A stretch of DNA of 36,751 bases from Sedimentisphaerales bacterium (GCA_016930855.1 JAFGFX010000278.1:1-36751), one strand, 5' to 3'; positions 17,351 through 25,521 are shown, numbered from the stretch's first letter. Numbers and translations: made by a program. The notes: generated by a model from the letters alone, not told the origin.

Positions 17351-18554
17351 AGGCCCGCCCACCTCGCGTCGATCTGTTGGTGCGAAGCACCTTGTCGCCT
17401 GTATACAGAATATAGAGCCCGATGACCGCGGAGGCAATATATCCCGTCCACGTCCAGCGCATGATGGCCCCAACGCCCCAACGATCCGCCAGCACGCCGA
17501 TCAGCAAAAATGCCAGGCTGGCCACTCCCCAGGTTCCCCCGGCCGACAGCGCCATCCGTCCGCCCAGGTTCAACCCCCGCGAGAAACGGGCGGCCATGAC
17601 CATGAGCGGATAGGCCGCCATGACGCAAAATCCGCCGGGGACCAGAAACCAGGCGGCCAGCCGGTGCTTCATGAACAGTAAATGGGCCAATAAGAAGGGT
17701 ACGCCCAGAAGCAGGGCCAGCGCACAGGTGCCGATGCTGCTGCGCCCGCGGGAGACCGTCGCCCAAAACAAGGTTCCCGACACGGCGCCGGCCACGAAGA
17801 GCATGTTGGAAAAACCGCCGTGTTCCAGGGTGTATCCCAGTTCCTCCAGACGGGTCGGCAGCAGTCCCATGATCGCCGTCGTGGCGATCGAGGCCGGGAT
17901 GGTCATCAGCCAGATCGGCCAGAACGACGCGCGATGGCGTTCGGCGGGACGGGCATCCGCCGCCGGCGCGGTTTCTTCCGCCGCCAGCGGCACCTTCAGC
18001 AGCACCATCACCGCGACCGCCGCCAGGGATATCAGGCCTATTGCCTCCAGGCCCCAAAGGCCCCAGCGGGCCACCAGCAGGGTGGATATCCAGGCGCCCA
18101 TTCCAATACCCAGCATGCCGCCGATCATAAACACCGCCGTGCTGGTCGAGGCGCCGATATCCTTCAGGGCGTGAATCGCCCGGAATCCTTCCGGGTGGAC
18201 CAGGCCGGTGCCGAATCCGCTGATCACGATCAGCGTGAAGATCCAGATCTCTCTCCGGCCGGCGTCCGGCACGAACGCCAGCAGGCACAAGCTCGTCGAC
18301 AGAATCATTCCCAGCGGCAAAAAGAACGGCTTGATCTGGTTGCTGCGCAGGTGGCCGACCAGCAGTTGCGATCCGTTGCATACGATGTACAGGGTGGTGA
18401 TCAGCGCCGCTCCGGTTACCAGCGGCAGTCCGAATTCGCTGCGCAGCCGCGGCAAAAGGGCCGGCACCATCCCGACAAACATGTCCGCCAGGAAATGGAG
18501 GGCGGTCACCGTCAGCAGTTGGGACCATTGCAATGTCTTGGTGGGACTGTTCAA
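17346..18554 (-). CDS. MFS transporter, fosmidomycin-resistance (Fsr)-like
   Basis: A 402-residue major facilitator superfamily inner-membrane protein with about 12 hydrophobic segments. The first helix begins at LLTVTALHFLADMFVGMVPALLP, and FGTGLVHPEGFRAIHALK closely parallels the FHP-x-G motif of Fsr-type exporters. A central polar loop rich in Glu, Ala and Arg (about residues 205-225) separates the two six-helix halves. Proton-driven export of a small molecule is inferred; the substrate is unknown. The start is a TTG at 18554, because the frame has an upstream stop and no ATG before helix 1. The 3' end reaches into a dispersed palindromic repeat, which has supplied the last codons and the stop. 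About 100 bp separate it from the upstream HAD gene on the same strand. Confidence 0.82.
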   Translation of the reverse strand: MNSPTKTLQWSQLLTVTALHFLADMFVGMVPALLPRLRSEFGLPLVTGAALITTLYIVCNGSQLLVGHLRSNQIKPFFLPLGMILSTSLCLLAFVPDAGRREIWIFTLIVISGFGTGLVHPEGFRAIHALKDIGASTSTAVFMIGGMLGIGMGAWISTLLVARWGLWGLEAIGLISLAAVAVMVLLKVPLAAEETAPAADARPAERHRASFWPIWLMTIPASIATTAIMGLLPTRLEELGYTLEHGGFSNMLFVAGAVSGTLFWATVSRGRSSIGTCALALLLGVPFLLAHLLFMKHRLAAWFLVPGGFCVMAAYPLMVMAARFSRGLNLGGRMALSAGGTWGVASLAFLLIGVLADRWGVGAIMRWTWTGYIASAVIGLYILYTGDKVLRTNRSTRGGRAC

Positions 18555-18655
18555 TAAAGCGGCTCGTCCATCGGCCGTTTGATGCCGGTGTATTTCAAAA
18601 AATTATGATCGCGGCGCGTCGGTGGCTGTCCGGGTAATCGTCGGCGGTGTCGAAA

Positions 18656-19357
18656 TCAATCCGCGGGAATCGCCAGCAGCCGGCGCAATTCACTCCAGGT
18701 GCCGACCGTATCCCCGGCGGCGCCCCCGGCGGGCGGTATCGCCCCGTCATGGACCTGACCCGGCAATTGCAACTGCACCGTCCGCCAGCCAAGCCGGTTG
18801 GGGGCCAGGAAATCCTTGGCCGGGTTGTCCGCGACGTACAGGCACGCCGGCGCCGGGCATTGCAGGGTGCGGCTCATGATGTCAAAGGCCTGCGGCGCCG
18901 GCTTCCAGCAATCGCGGCCCAGCTCTTCCGTGTAAATGATATGGTCGAAATACGGCGGGAGCCCCAGGGCCTCGACCTTGAGTCGCTGGGCCGGCAGGAA
19001 TCCGTCCGTGATCAGGCCCAGCCGATACCGCGGGCGGAGCCGGCTAAGTGACTGCCCCACCTCGACTTCGAGCGACAAGTCCGGCCGGTGCCCCCGGTAG
19101 ATCGCCACCAGCCGGGCGATTTCCTCCGGCGAATCCCGCCGGCCCATCCGCCGCAGGACGGCGTTGAACACCCGGCGGCGGTCGCCCTGCTCGAACTGCC
19201 GCCAGAGCAGCGCGAATATCCTGTCCGGGTTCCAATCGCCGCCAGCTAGATCGGCGGCGATCACGCGGTAGCCGCTGCGGACGTAATCCCGCTCCGGATA
19301 CAGCGTATCGTCCAGATCAAACACCACGGCCCGTATTGTCTGCGCTACATCACTCAT
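18656..19357 (-). CDS. HAD-superfamily hydrolase (subfamily IA)
   Basis: A 233-residue HAD phosphatase. Motif I is VVFDLDDTLYPE, with the nucleophile Asp14 and acid/base Asp16. Motif II is GLITDG, motif III is the Lys in CWKPAPQAFDIM, and motif IV is the acidic pair in LYVADNPAKDF. The cap between residues 20 and 90 is helical, as in subfamily IA. These enzymes hydrolyse phosphate esters such as phosphoglycolate or sugar phosphates; the substrate cannot be told. The 5' end meets a repeat-rich intergenic island, and the sequence at 19355-19357 gives an ATG start. It may be co-transcribed with the MFS gene downstream. Confidence 0.85.
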   Translation of the reverse strand: MSDVAQTIRAVVFDLDDTLYPERDYVRSGYRVIAADLAGGDWNPDRIFALLWRQFEQGDRRRVFNAVLRRMGRRDSPEEIARLVAIYRGHRPDLSLEVEVGQSLSRLRPRYRLGLITDGFLPAQRLKVEALGLPPYFDHIIYTEELGRDCWKPAPQAFDIMSRTLQCPAPACLYVADNPAKDFLAPNRLGWRTVQLQLPGQVHDGAIPPAGGAAGDTVGTWSELRRLLAIPAD

Positions 19358-19360
19358 TTA

Positions 19361-19430
19361 ATCGCCGCAATCTCGTTGGGCATATCGACAGTTCATACTG
19401 AGGTGGCGTCACCACCATCTGTTCGCCACG
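19361..19430 (+). repeat. Mosaic palindromic repeat, copy 2
   Basis: Contains AATCGCCGCAATCTCGTTGG, GACAGTTCATACTGA and the palindrome GGTGGC-GT-CACCACC, then TGTTCGCC. It matches modules of the copy at 17262-17350 in opposite orientation and begins right after the HAD gene start. Confidence 0.7.
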
Positions 19431-19522
19431 AACTGCCGGGTGTGACAAGCGATTCTCGCCAGTGCGCAGCGACCAGCGGGAGCGTCAAACGTGACAGTAG
19501 ATCGCGGCGATCTGAAAAAATC

Positions 19523-19575
19523 GCCGCAATCTCGTTGGGCATATCGACGGTTCATTCTGAACCTGCATCTTATGC
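19523..19575 (+). repeat. Mosaic palindromic repeat, copy 3
   Basis: CGCCGCAATCTCGTTGGGCA, then TATCGACGGTTCATTCTGA, then ACCTGCATC. It shares about 40 bases with copy 2 (19361-19430), but continues into ACCTGCA as in the 17262-17350 copy and not into the GGTGGC palindrome. Confidence 0.7.
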
Positions 19576-19603
19576 GAGATACAAATCGTACCATCAAATC
19601 GCC

Positions 19604-19660
19604 GCGGGTGGCACCGCCACCCCTTGTTCGCCGCGGTCGCTTGCCGCGACGGGCAATTCG
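19604..19660 (+). repeat. Mosaic palindromic repeat, copy 4 (GGTGGC-ACC-GCCACC module)
   Basis: AATCGCCGCGGGTGGCACC, GCCACCCCTTGTTCGCCGCG, followed by further CGCCGCGGT/TTGCCGCGACG words that repeat out of register. The GGTGGC/GCCACC palindrome and CCTTGTTCG match the copy at 17262-17350. It abuts copy 2 of the structured element. Confidence 0.65.
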
Positions 19661-19781
19661 CCGCGGTCCGGTTGTTGTTTGGCGTCAGAATCCAGAGAAA
19701 AATCGTTTGGGCAAACGGACAAATTGGGGCAACCAGGGGGGCAATTTGAACGTCTGGGGTCCCAGGCGATTTTTCTCGTCG
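19661..19781. repeat. Dispersed structured element, copy 2
   Basis: Second copy of the element at 2405-2524, same orientation. The 11-bp inverted ends are GAGAAAAATCG (19695-19705) and CGATTTTTCTC (19767-19777), spanning 83 bp. Shared blocks are CCGCGGT, GTTGTTG, TTTGGCG, GAATCCAGAG, CGTTTGGGC, AAATTGGGGC, a GGGGGG run, GGGGTCCC-like and CTCGTCG. An AT-rich tract follows at once. Confidence 0.85.
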
Positions 19782-19793
19782 GAATATATATTA

Positions 19794-19822
19794 TTGTATA
19801 TCCAAAAAATCTATATTATACT
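19794..19822 (+). promoter_or_regulatory. Sigma70-like promoter in an AT-rich tract, pointing antisense to hisB
   Basis: TTGTAT (19794-19799), a 17-bp spacer and TATACT (19817-19822) lie in an AT island (19781-19830) just past the structured element. Transcription would run rightwards into the 3' end of hisB on the opposite strand. No gene on the plus strand follows. The AT content alone could create such matches. Confidence 0.35.
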
Positions 19823-19835
19823 GGGAAATAGCAAT

Positions 19836-20426
19836 CTAGAGAACACCCTTGGTGCTCGGAACGTCCCGCACGCGGGGATCGAGACGGACCGCCTGGGCCA
19901 GACTGCGGCCCAGGGCCTTGAAGATCGCCTCGGCCATGTGGTGATTGTTCGAGCCGTAGGGGACCGTCACGTGGATGTTCATCCGGGCGGCGTGGGCCAG
20001 GCCGCGCAGGAACTCCGCCACCAGCTCCGCGTCGAAGTCCCCGATCTTGGCGGCGCGAAACTGCACCTTGTAGATGAAGCCGCCCCGGCCGGAGATGTCG
20101 ATGGTCACCTGGGCGAGACTGTCCTCCATGGGCACGGACGACCAGCCGAAACGGCTGATCCCCTTCTTGTCACCCAGCGACTGCTCGAGGGCCTGACCCA
20201 GGCAGATGGCCACGTCCTCGACCGTGTGGTGGGCGTCGACGTGCATGTCGCCCTGGGCCCGGACCACCAGATCGAACAGGCCGTGGCGGGCCAGGTGGCT
20301 GAGCATGTGGTCGAAGAACCCGCTGCCGGTCTCGATCTCATACTGCCCGCGGCCGTCCAGGTCCAGTTCCAGCTCGATCTGGGTTTCCTTCGTCTTCCGC
20401 TCGATGGTCGCCGTTCGCTTCGCCAT
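19836..20426 (-). CDS. hisB: Imidazoleglycerol-phosphate dehydratase
   Basis: A 196-residue monofunctional HisB that dehydrates imidazole glycerol phosphate to imidazole acetol phosphate in histidine synthesis. Both manganese-binding signatures are present: DAHHTVEDVAICLGQAL and GSNNHHMAEAIFKALGR, together with GSGFFDHML at the front and the terminal PSTKGVL. The length is normal and no fused phosphatase domain is present. It starts 3 bp after the hisC stop with AAGGG as ribosome site, so it is the third gene of the hisD-hisC-hisB operon. Downstream is an AT-rich tract with no obvious hairpin terminator. Confidence 0.97.
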   Translation of the reverse strand: MAKRTATIERKTKETQIELELDLDGRGQYEIETGSGFFDHMLSHLARHGLFDLVVRAQGDMHVDAHHTVEDVAICLGQALEQSLGDKKGISRFGWSSVPMEDSLAQVTIDISGRGGFIYKVQFRAAKIGDFDAELVAEFLRGLAHAARMNIHVTVPYGSNNHHMAEAIFKALGRSLAQAVRLDPRVRDVPSTKGVL

Positions 20427-20429
20427 GAT

Positions 20430-21482
20430 TCACCCTTGCCTAATGATCTCCTCCAGGGCCTCCCGCAGGGCGTCGTTCTGGGCGGACGTCCCCACGCTGA
20501 TCCGCAACTTGTCGGCCAGGCCCTCCTGGTTGAAGTATCGGACATAAATGTTTCGTTCGGTGAGTTTCTCGTAGACTTTCCGGGCCGGCGGCCGGGAAAT
20601 GGCCGCCAGCAGGAAGTTCGTCCGGCTATCTCCGACGCCGAATCCCAGCTCGCCCAGGGCGATCCGCAGCCGTTCCCGTTCGTCGATGATCCGGCGGACG
20701 TTCCGGTCGAAATAATCGCGGTCCCGGATGGCGGCGGTCGCTGCCGCCTGGGCGGCGATGTTGACGTTGTAGGAATCCTTCACCTTGATCATGGTCTCGA
20801 TGATGCGTTTGGCGCCGATGACGTACCCGAACCGCATCCCCGCCAGGGAATAGCCCTTGCTCATGCTCCGCAGGATCACGACGTTGGGGCATTCCGCCAG
20901 CAGCCGCAGGCAGTTGTCCTCGGCGAAATCCACGTAGGCCTCGTCGATCAGCAGCACGTGGTCGAGCCGGCCGGCCAGCTCCGCGATCCGATCGACCGGC
21001 ACGAAGCTGGCCGTCGGGGCGTTGGGATTGCACAGGATGGTCAACCCGGCGGCGGTCTCGGATAGGGCCTCCGGAATCGCGTAATCGGCGCCGAAGGGTA
21101 TCTCCCGCACGCCGGCGTCCTGGATGGCCGCCAGGACCGGATAGAGCGAATAGGTCGGAACCGGATAGGCCAGCGGCCGCCGGGGCCCGCAGCAGCAGCG
21201 CACCAGGATCGCCAGCAGCTCGTCGCCGCCGTTGCCGGCCATGATCATCTCCGGCTCGACGCCGTGCACCGCCGCCGCCGCCCGGCGAAACTCGTCCCAG
21301 AGGACCGGCGGATAACGCCGCAACGACTCGCCGTCCAACCGGGCCAGGGCCTCGAACACCTTGGGACTGGGCGGATAGGGATTCTCGTTCGTATTGATCT
21401 TGATCGCCGAGCGGTCCGCCGGCTGATAGCCGGGCGTGTAGGCCGCCAGCGCCTCGACGTTGTCACGAAACCAGGGACTCAT
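20430..21482 (-). CDS. hisC: Histidinol-phosphate aminotransferase
   Basis: A 350-residue PLP-dependent class I/II aminotransferase that converts imidazole acetol phosphate to L-histidinol phosphate. Typical features are INTNENPYPPSP near the N-terminus, NPNAPTASF, the cofactor-ring Asp/Tyr in LLIDEAYVDFAED, the Schiff-base Lys in SMSKGYSLAGMRFGY, and the C-terminal Arg segment RISVGT. It lies between hisD (27 bp upstream) and hisB (3 bp downstream), which supports hisC over other aminotransferases of the family. ATG 21482 is preceded by GAAGG. Confidence 0.96.
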   Translation of the reverse strand: MSPWFRDNVEALAAYTPGYQPADRSAIKINTNENPYPPSPKVFEALARLDGESLRRYPPVLWDEFRRAAAAVHGVEPEMIMAGNGGDELLAILVRCCCGPRRPLAYPVPTYSLYPVLAAIQDAGVREIPFGADYAIPEALSETAAGLTILCNPNAPTASFVPVDRIAELAGRLDHVLLIDEAYVDFAEDNCLRLLAECPNVVILRSMSKGYSLAGMRFGYVIGAKRIIETMIKVKDSYNVNIAAQAAATAAIRDRDYFDRNVRRIIDERERLRIALGELGFGVGDSRTNFLLAAISRPPARKVYEKLTERNIYVRYFNQEGLADKLRISVGTSAQNDALREALEEIIRQG

Positions 21483-21509
21483 ATTTGGGTACCTTCTATT
21501 GAACGCTCC

Positions 21510-22829
21510 CTAGCCCTCCACCCGCCGCGAGACGGACCGGGCGTGGGCATCCAGGCCTTCGGCGTTCGCCATCGCTTCAATGGCCTTCGCCGCGTTTTGC
21601 AATGCCTGCTCATCGTAGCCGATGACGCTCGTTTGCTTGATAAAATCATTCACGTTCAGGGCGCTGAAGAATCGCGCCGATCCGCCCGTCGGCAGGGTGT
21701 GCGACGGGCCCGCCAGATAATCGCCCGTGGCCACCGGCGTGTGATGCCCAATGAACATCGCGCCGGCATTGACAACCCGCTCGGCGATCGCCTCACTATC
21801 CCGGCATTGGACCTGCACGTGTTCCGCGGCGAACTCGTTGGCCAGTTCCACCAGTTCGTCAATATCCCGCGTTACCACCGCCCGGCAAAACTCCGCCACA
21901 CATTGTCGGGTGTTTTCGGATCGCCCCAGTTGGTCCAGTTGCGTATCCAACTGTTTGGCCACGGCGGCGGCGAGGGATTCCGAATCGGTCAGCAATACGG
22001 CGCTGCCCGGTGCGTGTTCCGCCTGGCTAAGCATGTCGGCGGCCACCCAGGCCGGATTGGCCGAGTCGTCCGCCAGGATCAGCACCTCGCTGGGCCCGGC
22101 GAAGCTGTCGATATCGACCAGGCCGTAGACCTCCTTTTTGGCCAGCTGCACCCACCAGCCGCCGGGGCCGACGATCTTGTCCACTTTTGGAATCGTTTTC
22201 GTACCAAATGCCAAGGCCGCCACCGCCTGGGCGCCGCTGATCCGATACACCTCGGTTATTCCCAGCTCCCAGCAGACGCCCAGGATATCCGGATGGATGC
22301 TGTTGTTGTGTTCCGGCTTCGGGGCGCTGATTACGGCGATTTCTTTTACACCGGCTACCTGGGCCGGCACGGCCGTCATCACCGCCGTCGAGACCAGCGG
22401 CGCCGACGCCCCCGGCACGCACACGCCCACCCGCCGGATGGGCCGATAGCGCACGCCCAGCCGCACGCCGTCTTGCGTCCAGTCGTCGATATGCTTGACC
22501 TTGATGGCTTCCTGGTACTCCCGAACGTTTGCTATCGACTGCCGCAGGGCCGCCAGCAGTTCCGGATCCATTCGCTCGTGGGCCTCCTGCAGTTGCGGTT
22601 CGGGAACGCGAAATTCCCGGGGCTCCAGTTCGACCCGGTCGATCCTGGCGGTCAGCTCCGCCAGCGCCGCGTCTTTGCCGCTTCGCACCTGGGCGACGAT
22701 CTGGCGGACCTGCTCCAGCCGCCGGGTATCGTCCAGTAGTGCCGCCTGGAGGGTCAGCTTGCCGAGCAGTTGCCGCCATTGCGACCTGAAATCGGCCTGG
22801 CGGGTCTGTACGATTTTCAGGTTACCCAT
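21510..22829 (-). CDS. hisD: Histidinol dehydrogenase
   Basis: A 439-residue enzyme catalysing the two-step NAD-dependent, zinc-dependent oxidation of histidinol to histidine. Family signatures are VCVPGASAPLVSTAVM, VDIDSFAGPSEVLILAD, and HTPVATGDYLAGPSHTLPTG, with the Zn-ligand His and catalytic Glu/His pair in that region. One oddity is GPGGWWVQLAKKEVYG, where most members read GPGN-(Y/W)V-AAK. It is the first gene of the his operon and is served by a good sigma70-type promoter (22863-22891) and a GGGAG ribosome site. Confidence 0.97.
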   Translation of the reverse strand: MGNLKIVQTRQADFRSQWRQLLGKLTLQAALLDDTRRLEQVRQIVAQVRSGKDAALAELTARIDRVELEPREFRVPEPQLQEAHERMDPELLAALRQSIANVREYQEAIKVKHIDDWTQDGVRLGVRYRPIRRVGVCVPGASAPLVSTAVMTAVPAQVAGVKEIAVISAPKPEHNNSIHPDILGVCWELGITEVYRISGAQAVAALAFGTKTIPKVDKIVGPGGWWVQLAKKEVYGLVDIDSFAGPSEVLILADDSANPAWVAADMLSQAEHAPGSAVLLTDSESLAAAVAKQLDTQLDQLGRSENTRQCVAEFCRAVVTRDIDELVELANEFAAEHVQVQCRDSEAIAERVVNAGAMFIGHHTPVATGDYLAGPSHTLPTGGSARFFSALNVNDFIKQTSVIGYDEQALQNAAKAIEAMANAEGLDAHARSVSRRVEG

Positions 22830-22862
22830 CGTTTCTTGCTCCCACTATCCGCCAAAAGCGGT

Positions 22863-22891
22863 ATTATAGGGCGGTTATGACGGATCGCCAA
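22863..22891 (-). promoter_or_regulatory. Sigma70-type promoter of the hisDCB operon
   Basis: On the minus strand TTGGCG (22891-22886), a 17-bp spacer and a perfect TATAAT (22868-22863). The predicted transcript starts near 22856, giving a leader of about 27 nt that can fold the small hairpin CCGC-TTTT-GGCGG and carries GGGAG before hisD. The -35 lies inside the first codons of the divergent ThiF-like gene, so the two genes share the control region. Confidence 0.7.
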
Positions 22892-23983
22892 GAAAAAGCC
22901 GACCGGCCCGGCACCGGGCCGGATTCAGGGCCGGATTCGGAGCCGCAGCCCAATCCGGATCCGCTGGGCCGCTATTGCCGGCAGATGAATTTCCCGCCCA
23001 TCGGCCGCCGCGGCCAGGAGCGCCTGGCCGCCAGTTGCGTCGTGCTGATCGGCTGCGGGGCCCTGGGGGCGCAGCTGGCCGGGATGATCGTCCGGGCCGG
23101 CGTCGGGCGACTGACCATCGTGGACCGCGATTATCTCGAGCTGAACAACCTCCAGCGGCAGACCCTCTTCGACGAGCAGGATGTCGAGCGGAACCTGCCC
23201 AAGGCCGCCGCCGCCGCCGACAAGCTCCGCCGGATCAATTCCCAGGTCGAGATCAGCCCCATCATCGCCGATGCCAACCACGAGTCGATCGAACAATTCG
23301 TCCAGGGCGCCGATCTGATCCTCGACGGCACGGACAATATGCAGACCCGCTTCCTGATCAACGACGTGGCGATCAAGAACCACATCCCCTGGATATACGG
23401 CGCCTGCCTGGCGGCCGCCGGGATGGCGCTGGTGATCCTGCCGGCCGGGCGCCCCTGCCTGCGCTGCCTGATCGAGAGCCCGCCGGCGCCGGGCGAGATG
23501 GCCACCTGCGAGACCGCCGGCATCCTGGCCCCGACCGTTGCCCGCGTCGCCGCCTTCCAGCTCGCCGAGGCCCTGAAGATCCTGACGGGAAATATGCAGG
23601 CACTCAACCGCAACTTCTATAGCTTCGATCTCTGGCTAAATCGCACCAGCGAAATGGCTATCAAGCCTCTGCCGGCCGATTGCCCCTGCTGCGGCGAGCG
23701 AAAATTTGATTTTCTGGCCGGGGCTGGCTCGCTGGGCACCATCAGTCTGTGCGGCCGCCAATCCGTGCAGGTCCGCCCCCGCCGGGCCGATCTGAAGCTC
23801 GATCTGGCGGACCTGGCCCGGCGGCTGCGGGACGCCGGCCGCGTCGTTGTGAATCCGTTCCTGCTGCGGTTGGAACTGCCCGGCCGCGAGATCACGATCT
23901 TTCCCGACGCCCGCGCCATCGTCAAGGGGACCAGCAGCATCGACGAGGCCCGCAGCCTCTATGCCAAGTACGTCGGCCATTGA
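22877..23983 (+). CDS. ThiF/MoeB/HesA-family adenylyltransferase with extra C-terminal domain
   Basis: A 368-residue E1-like enzyme. After a Pro- and Asp-rich N-terminal tail, the nucleotide-binding motif GCGALGAQLA appears near residue 56, followed by the Asp and Arg/Gln of VDRDYLELNNLQRQ and by DGTDNMQTR. The zinc cysteines are CLRC and CPCC, and CETAGILAP gives the Cys expected to form the acyl-disulfide or persulfide. The C-terminal 75 residues (RADLKLDLADLARRL, then ITIFPDARAIVKGT) form an added domain. Such enzymes adenylate the C-terminal Gly-Gly of ThiS/MoaD-like sulfur carriers for thiamine or molybdopterin synthesis. No carrier gene is nearby, so the pathway is open. The start codon is 9 bp from a TATTAT hexamer, so the leader is very short. 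Confidence 0.88.
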   Translation: MTDRQEKADRPGTGPDSGPDSEPQPNPDPLGRYCRQMNFPPIGRRGQERLAASCVVLIGCGALGAQLAGMIVRAGVGRLTIVDRDYLELNNLQRQTLFDEQDVERNLPKAAAAADKLRRINSQVEISPIIADANHESIEQFVQGADLILDGTDNMQTRFLINDVAIKNHIPWIYGACLAAAGMALVILPAGRPCLRCLIESPPAPGEMATCETAGILAPTVARVAAFQLAEALKILTGNMQALNRNFYSFDLWLNRTSEMAIKPLPADCPCCGERKFDFLAGAGSLGTISLCGRQSVQVRPRRADLKLDLADLARRLRDAGRVVVNPFLLRLELPGREITIFPDARAIVKGTSSIDEARSLYAKYVGH

Positions 23984-24059
23984 TACGTGCGAACAAGGCC
24001 CGCGAGCCGTGCCGCCATCATTCGGTCGGCCGGATCGGTTCGAAAGGGAATTTTCTGAC

Positions 24060-25022
24060 ATGAAAAGCGTGCGGGCTTTACTCTACCAAAACCTCGCCAA
24101 CCTGCTCGAGGCCGGCCTGCCCCTGTTGCGGGCACTGGAAAGCGCTTCGTCCGGCATTCGCGGCAAGATGGCCCGGCGGTTCGGGTCGCTGGCCGAGACG
24201 ATTCATGACGGCAGCAGCCTGGCCGATGCCATGCGTCAACACCCCAGGAATTTTGGGCGTTTGGATGTCATCGCGATCGAGGTCGGCGAGACCTCCGGCC
24301 AATTGCCCCAGGTCCTGGGACGGCTGGCGGACTGGTATCGGTTCCGCCGGCGCCTGCGCGACATCATCCTGTCCGGTCTAATGCTGCCTGGCCTGCTGGT
24401 GCACGCCGCGGCGTTTCTTGTGCCCTTGCCGCCGCTGATCATAGGACAAACCAACGGCACCCAATATGTAATCGCGGTCGTCCGGACGCTCCTGCCGTTG
24501 TACCTGGTGATCGTTGCGATCGCGGCGATTCGACGTTTTACACCCGAGACCGGAGTACCGCGCCGGATTATCGACGGGATAATGCTCCGGGTGCCGGTGC
24601 TGGGCAGGGGCCTGCGCGACCTGGCCTTGAGCCGCTACTGCCGCGCGTTTGGCCTGATGCTGTCGGCGGGCGTCTCCGGCGTGCGGGCCGCCGAGTTGGC
24701 CACTGAATGTGCCGGCAACGCTGCGGTCGCCCGCCGGGTTGGCGGCGCCGCCGAGTCGGCCGGCCGGGGGGGCCTCTTTTGCGAGGGATTCGCCGCCAAC
24801 CTGCCCGTCGAGTTTTTGGCGTCCTGGCGGATCGGTGAGGAGACGGGCAACCTGGACAAGACCAGCGGCCGCCTGGGAGATCTGTACGCCGAGTCCGCCG
24901 AGACGGCACTCAAGGAGTTCGCCCGCTGGCTGCCGAGGATCGTGTATTTTCTGGTGATGCTGTGGATGGCGGCCGCCGTCCTGCGATTGGCCGCCGGAAC
25001 GCTGGTCCCCCAGTTGCCTTGA
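24060..25022 (+). CDS. Type II secretion / type IV pilus F-domain (GspF/PilC-like) membrane protein
   Basis: A 320-residue protein with two T2SSF domains. The first is YQNLANLLEAGLPLLRALE to about residue 95 (DVIAIEVGETSGQLPQVL), the second from about residue 185 (YCRAFGLMLSAGVSGVRAAELA) to WRIGEETGNLDKTSGRL. Hydrophobic segments follow each domain. Such proteins form the inner-membrane platform of type II secretion or type IV pilus machines. It is shorter than the usual 400 residues, because the N-terminal cytoplasmic part is trimmed. None of the usual partners (E, G, pilins) is in the window, so it is an orphan here. ATG 24060 is chosen for the AAAGGGA site 10 bp upstream. It follows the ThiF-like gene by 76 bp. 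Confidence 0.85.
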   Translation: MKSVRALLYQNLANLLEAGLPLLRALESASSGIRGKMARRFGSLAETIHDGSSLADAMRQHPRNFGRLDVIAIEVGETSGQLPQVLGRLADWYRFRRRLRDIILSGLMLPGLLVHAAAFLVPLPPLIIGQTNGTQYVIAVVRTLLPLYLVIVAIAAIRRFTPETGVPRRIIDGIMLRVPVLGRGLRDLALSRYCRAFGLMLSAGVSGVRAAELATECAGNAAVARRVGGAAESAGRGGLFCEGFAANLPVEFLASWRIGEETGNLDKTSGRLGDLYAESAETALKEFARWLPRIVYFLVMLWMAAAVLRLAAGTLVPQLP

Positions 25023-25068
25023 TCCGCATTTTTCGGGACACAGACAGCGTGCTGCGGGCTAGTTGATC

Positions 25069-25521
25069 CTAAACGTTGGCAGGCGTCAGGAAGCTCAGGT
25101 GATGATTGGCGTGCAGGATATGCAGTTTGAGCCACTGGTCGCGGGTCAGCGTGCCGAAAAAGGGCGAAGGATGCAGTTGCGGCTGGACCTTCAATCTCTC
25201 GAGCAGGTCCTTGAGGCCCTGAACCGCCGCGGCCGCGTCGCCGCCGGGTGGGGGGACGAGCTTATCGGGAATGGCGATTCCTTCCGGGATCGGCTCGCCC
25301 TGCAGGAGCTTATGCAGGAGCCGCCGGCCGACGAAGACCCGCACGAACCAGGGCACCTTGTCGGCAAATCCTTCCAGCGAGCCCCGCACGAAGTATGCCA
25401 GGTGGTCGCAGACCTGCGCTAGATCCCACTGTCCCGCCTTTTCGTATCCGCCGCCCGCCAACCGGTCCAGTTCCGCGATAATGTCATCCAGACTGCTCAG
25501 ATGCAATTGCCGCCGCGTCAT
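25069..25521 (-). CDS. DUF1569 domain protein (DinB-like fold)
   Basis: A 150-residue protein matching the DUF1569 pattern: the N-terminal LSSLDDIIAELDRLA, WDLAQVCDHLAYFVRGSLEG with a candidate metal His, and the terminal FFGTLTRDQWLKLHILHANHHLSFL carrying a histidine triplet. The histidines suggest a DinB/YfiT-like four-helix bundle that binds a metal. The biochemical role is unknown. ATG 25521 has TAGGAG 8 bp upstream. It is convergent with the F-domain gene (46-bp gap). Confidence 0.85.
   Translation of the reverse strand: MTRRQLHLSSLDDIIAELDRLAGGGYEKAGQWDLAQVCDHLAYFVRGSLEGFADKVPWFVRVFVGRRLLHKLLQGEPIPEGIAIPDKLVPPPGGDAAAAVQGLKDLLERLKVQPQLHPSPFFGTLTRDQWLKLHILHANHHLSFLTPANV

Noticed and set aside
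19491-21065. Plus-strand open frame of 524 codons across the repeat island, hisB and hisC
   Set aside because: It runs through intergenic repeats and antisense to two certain genes. No motif is seen.
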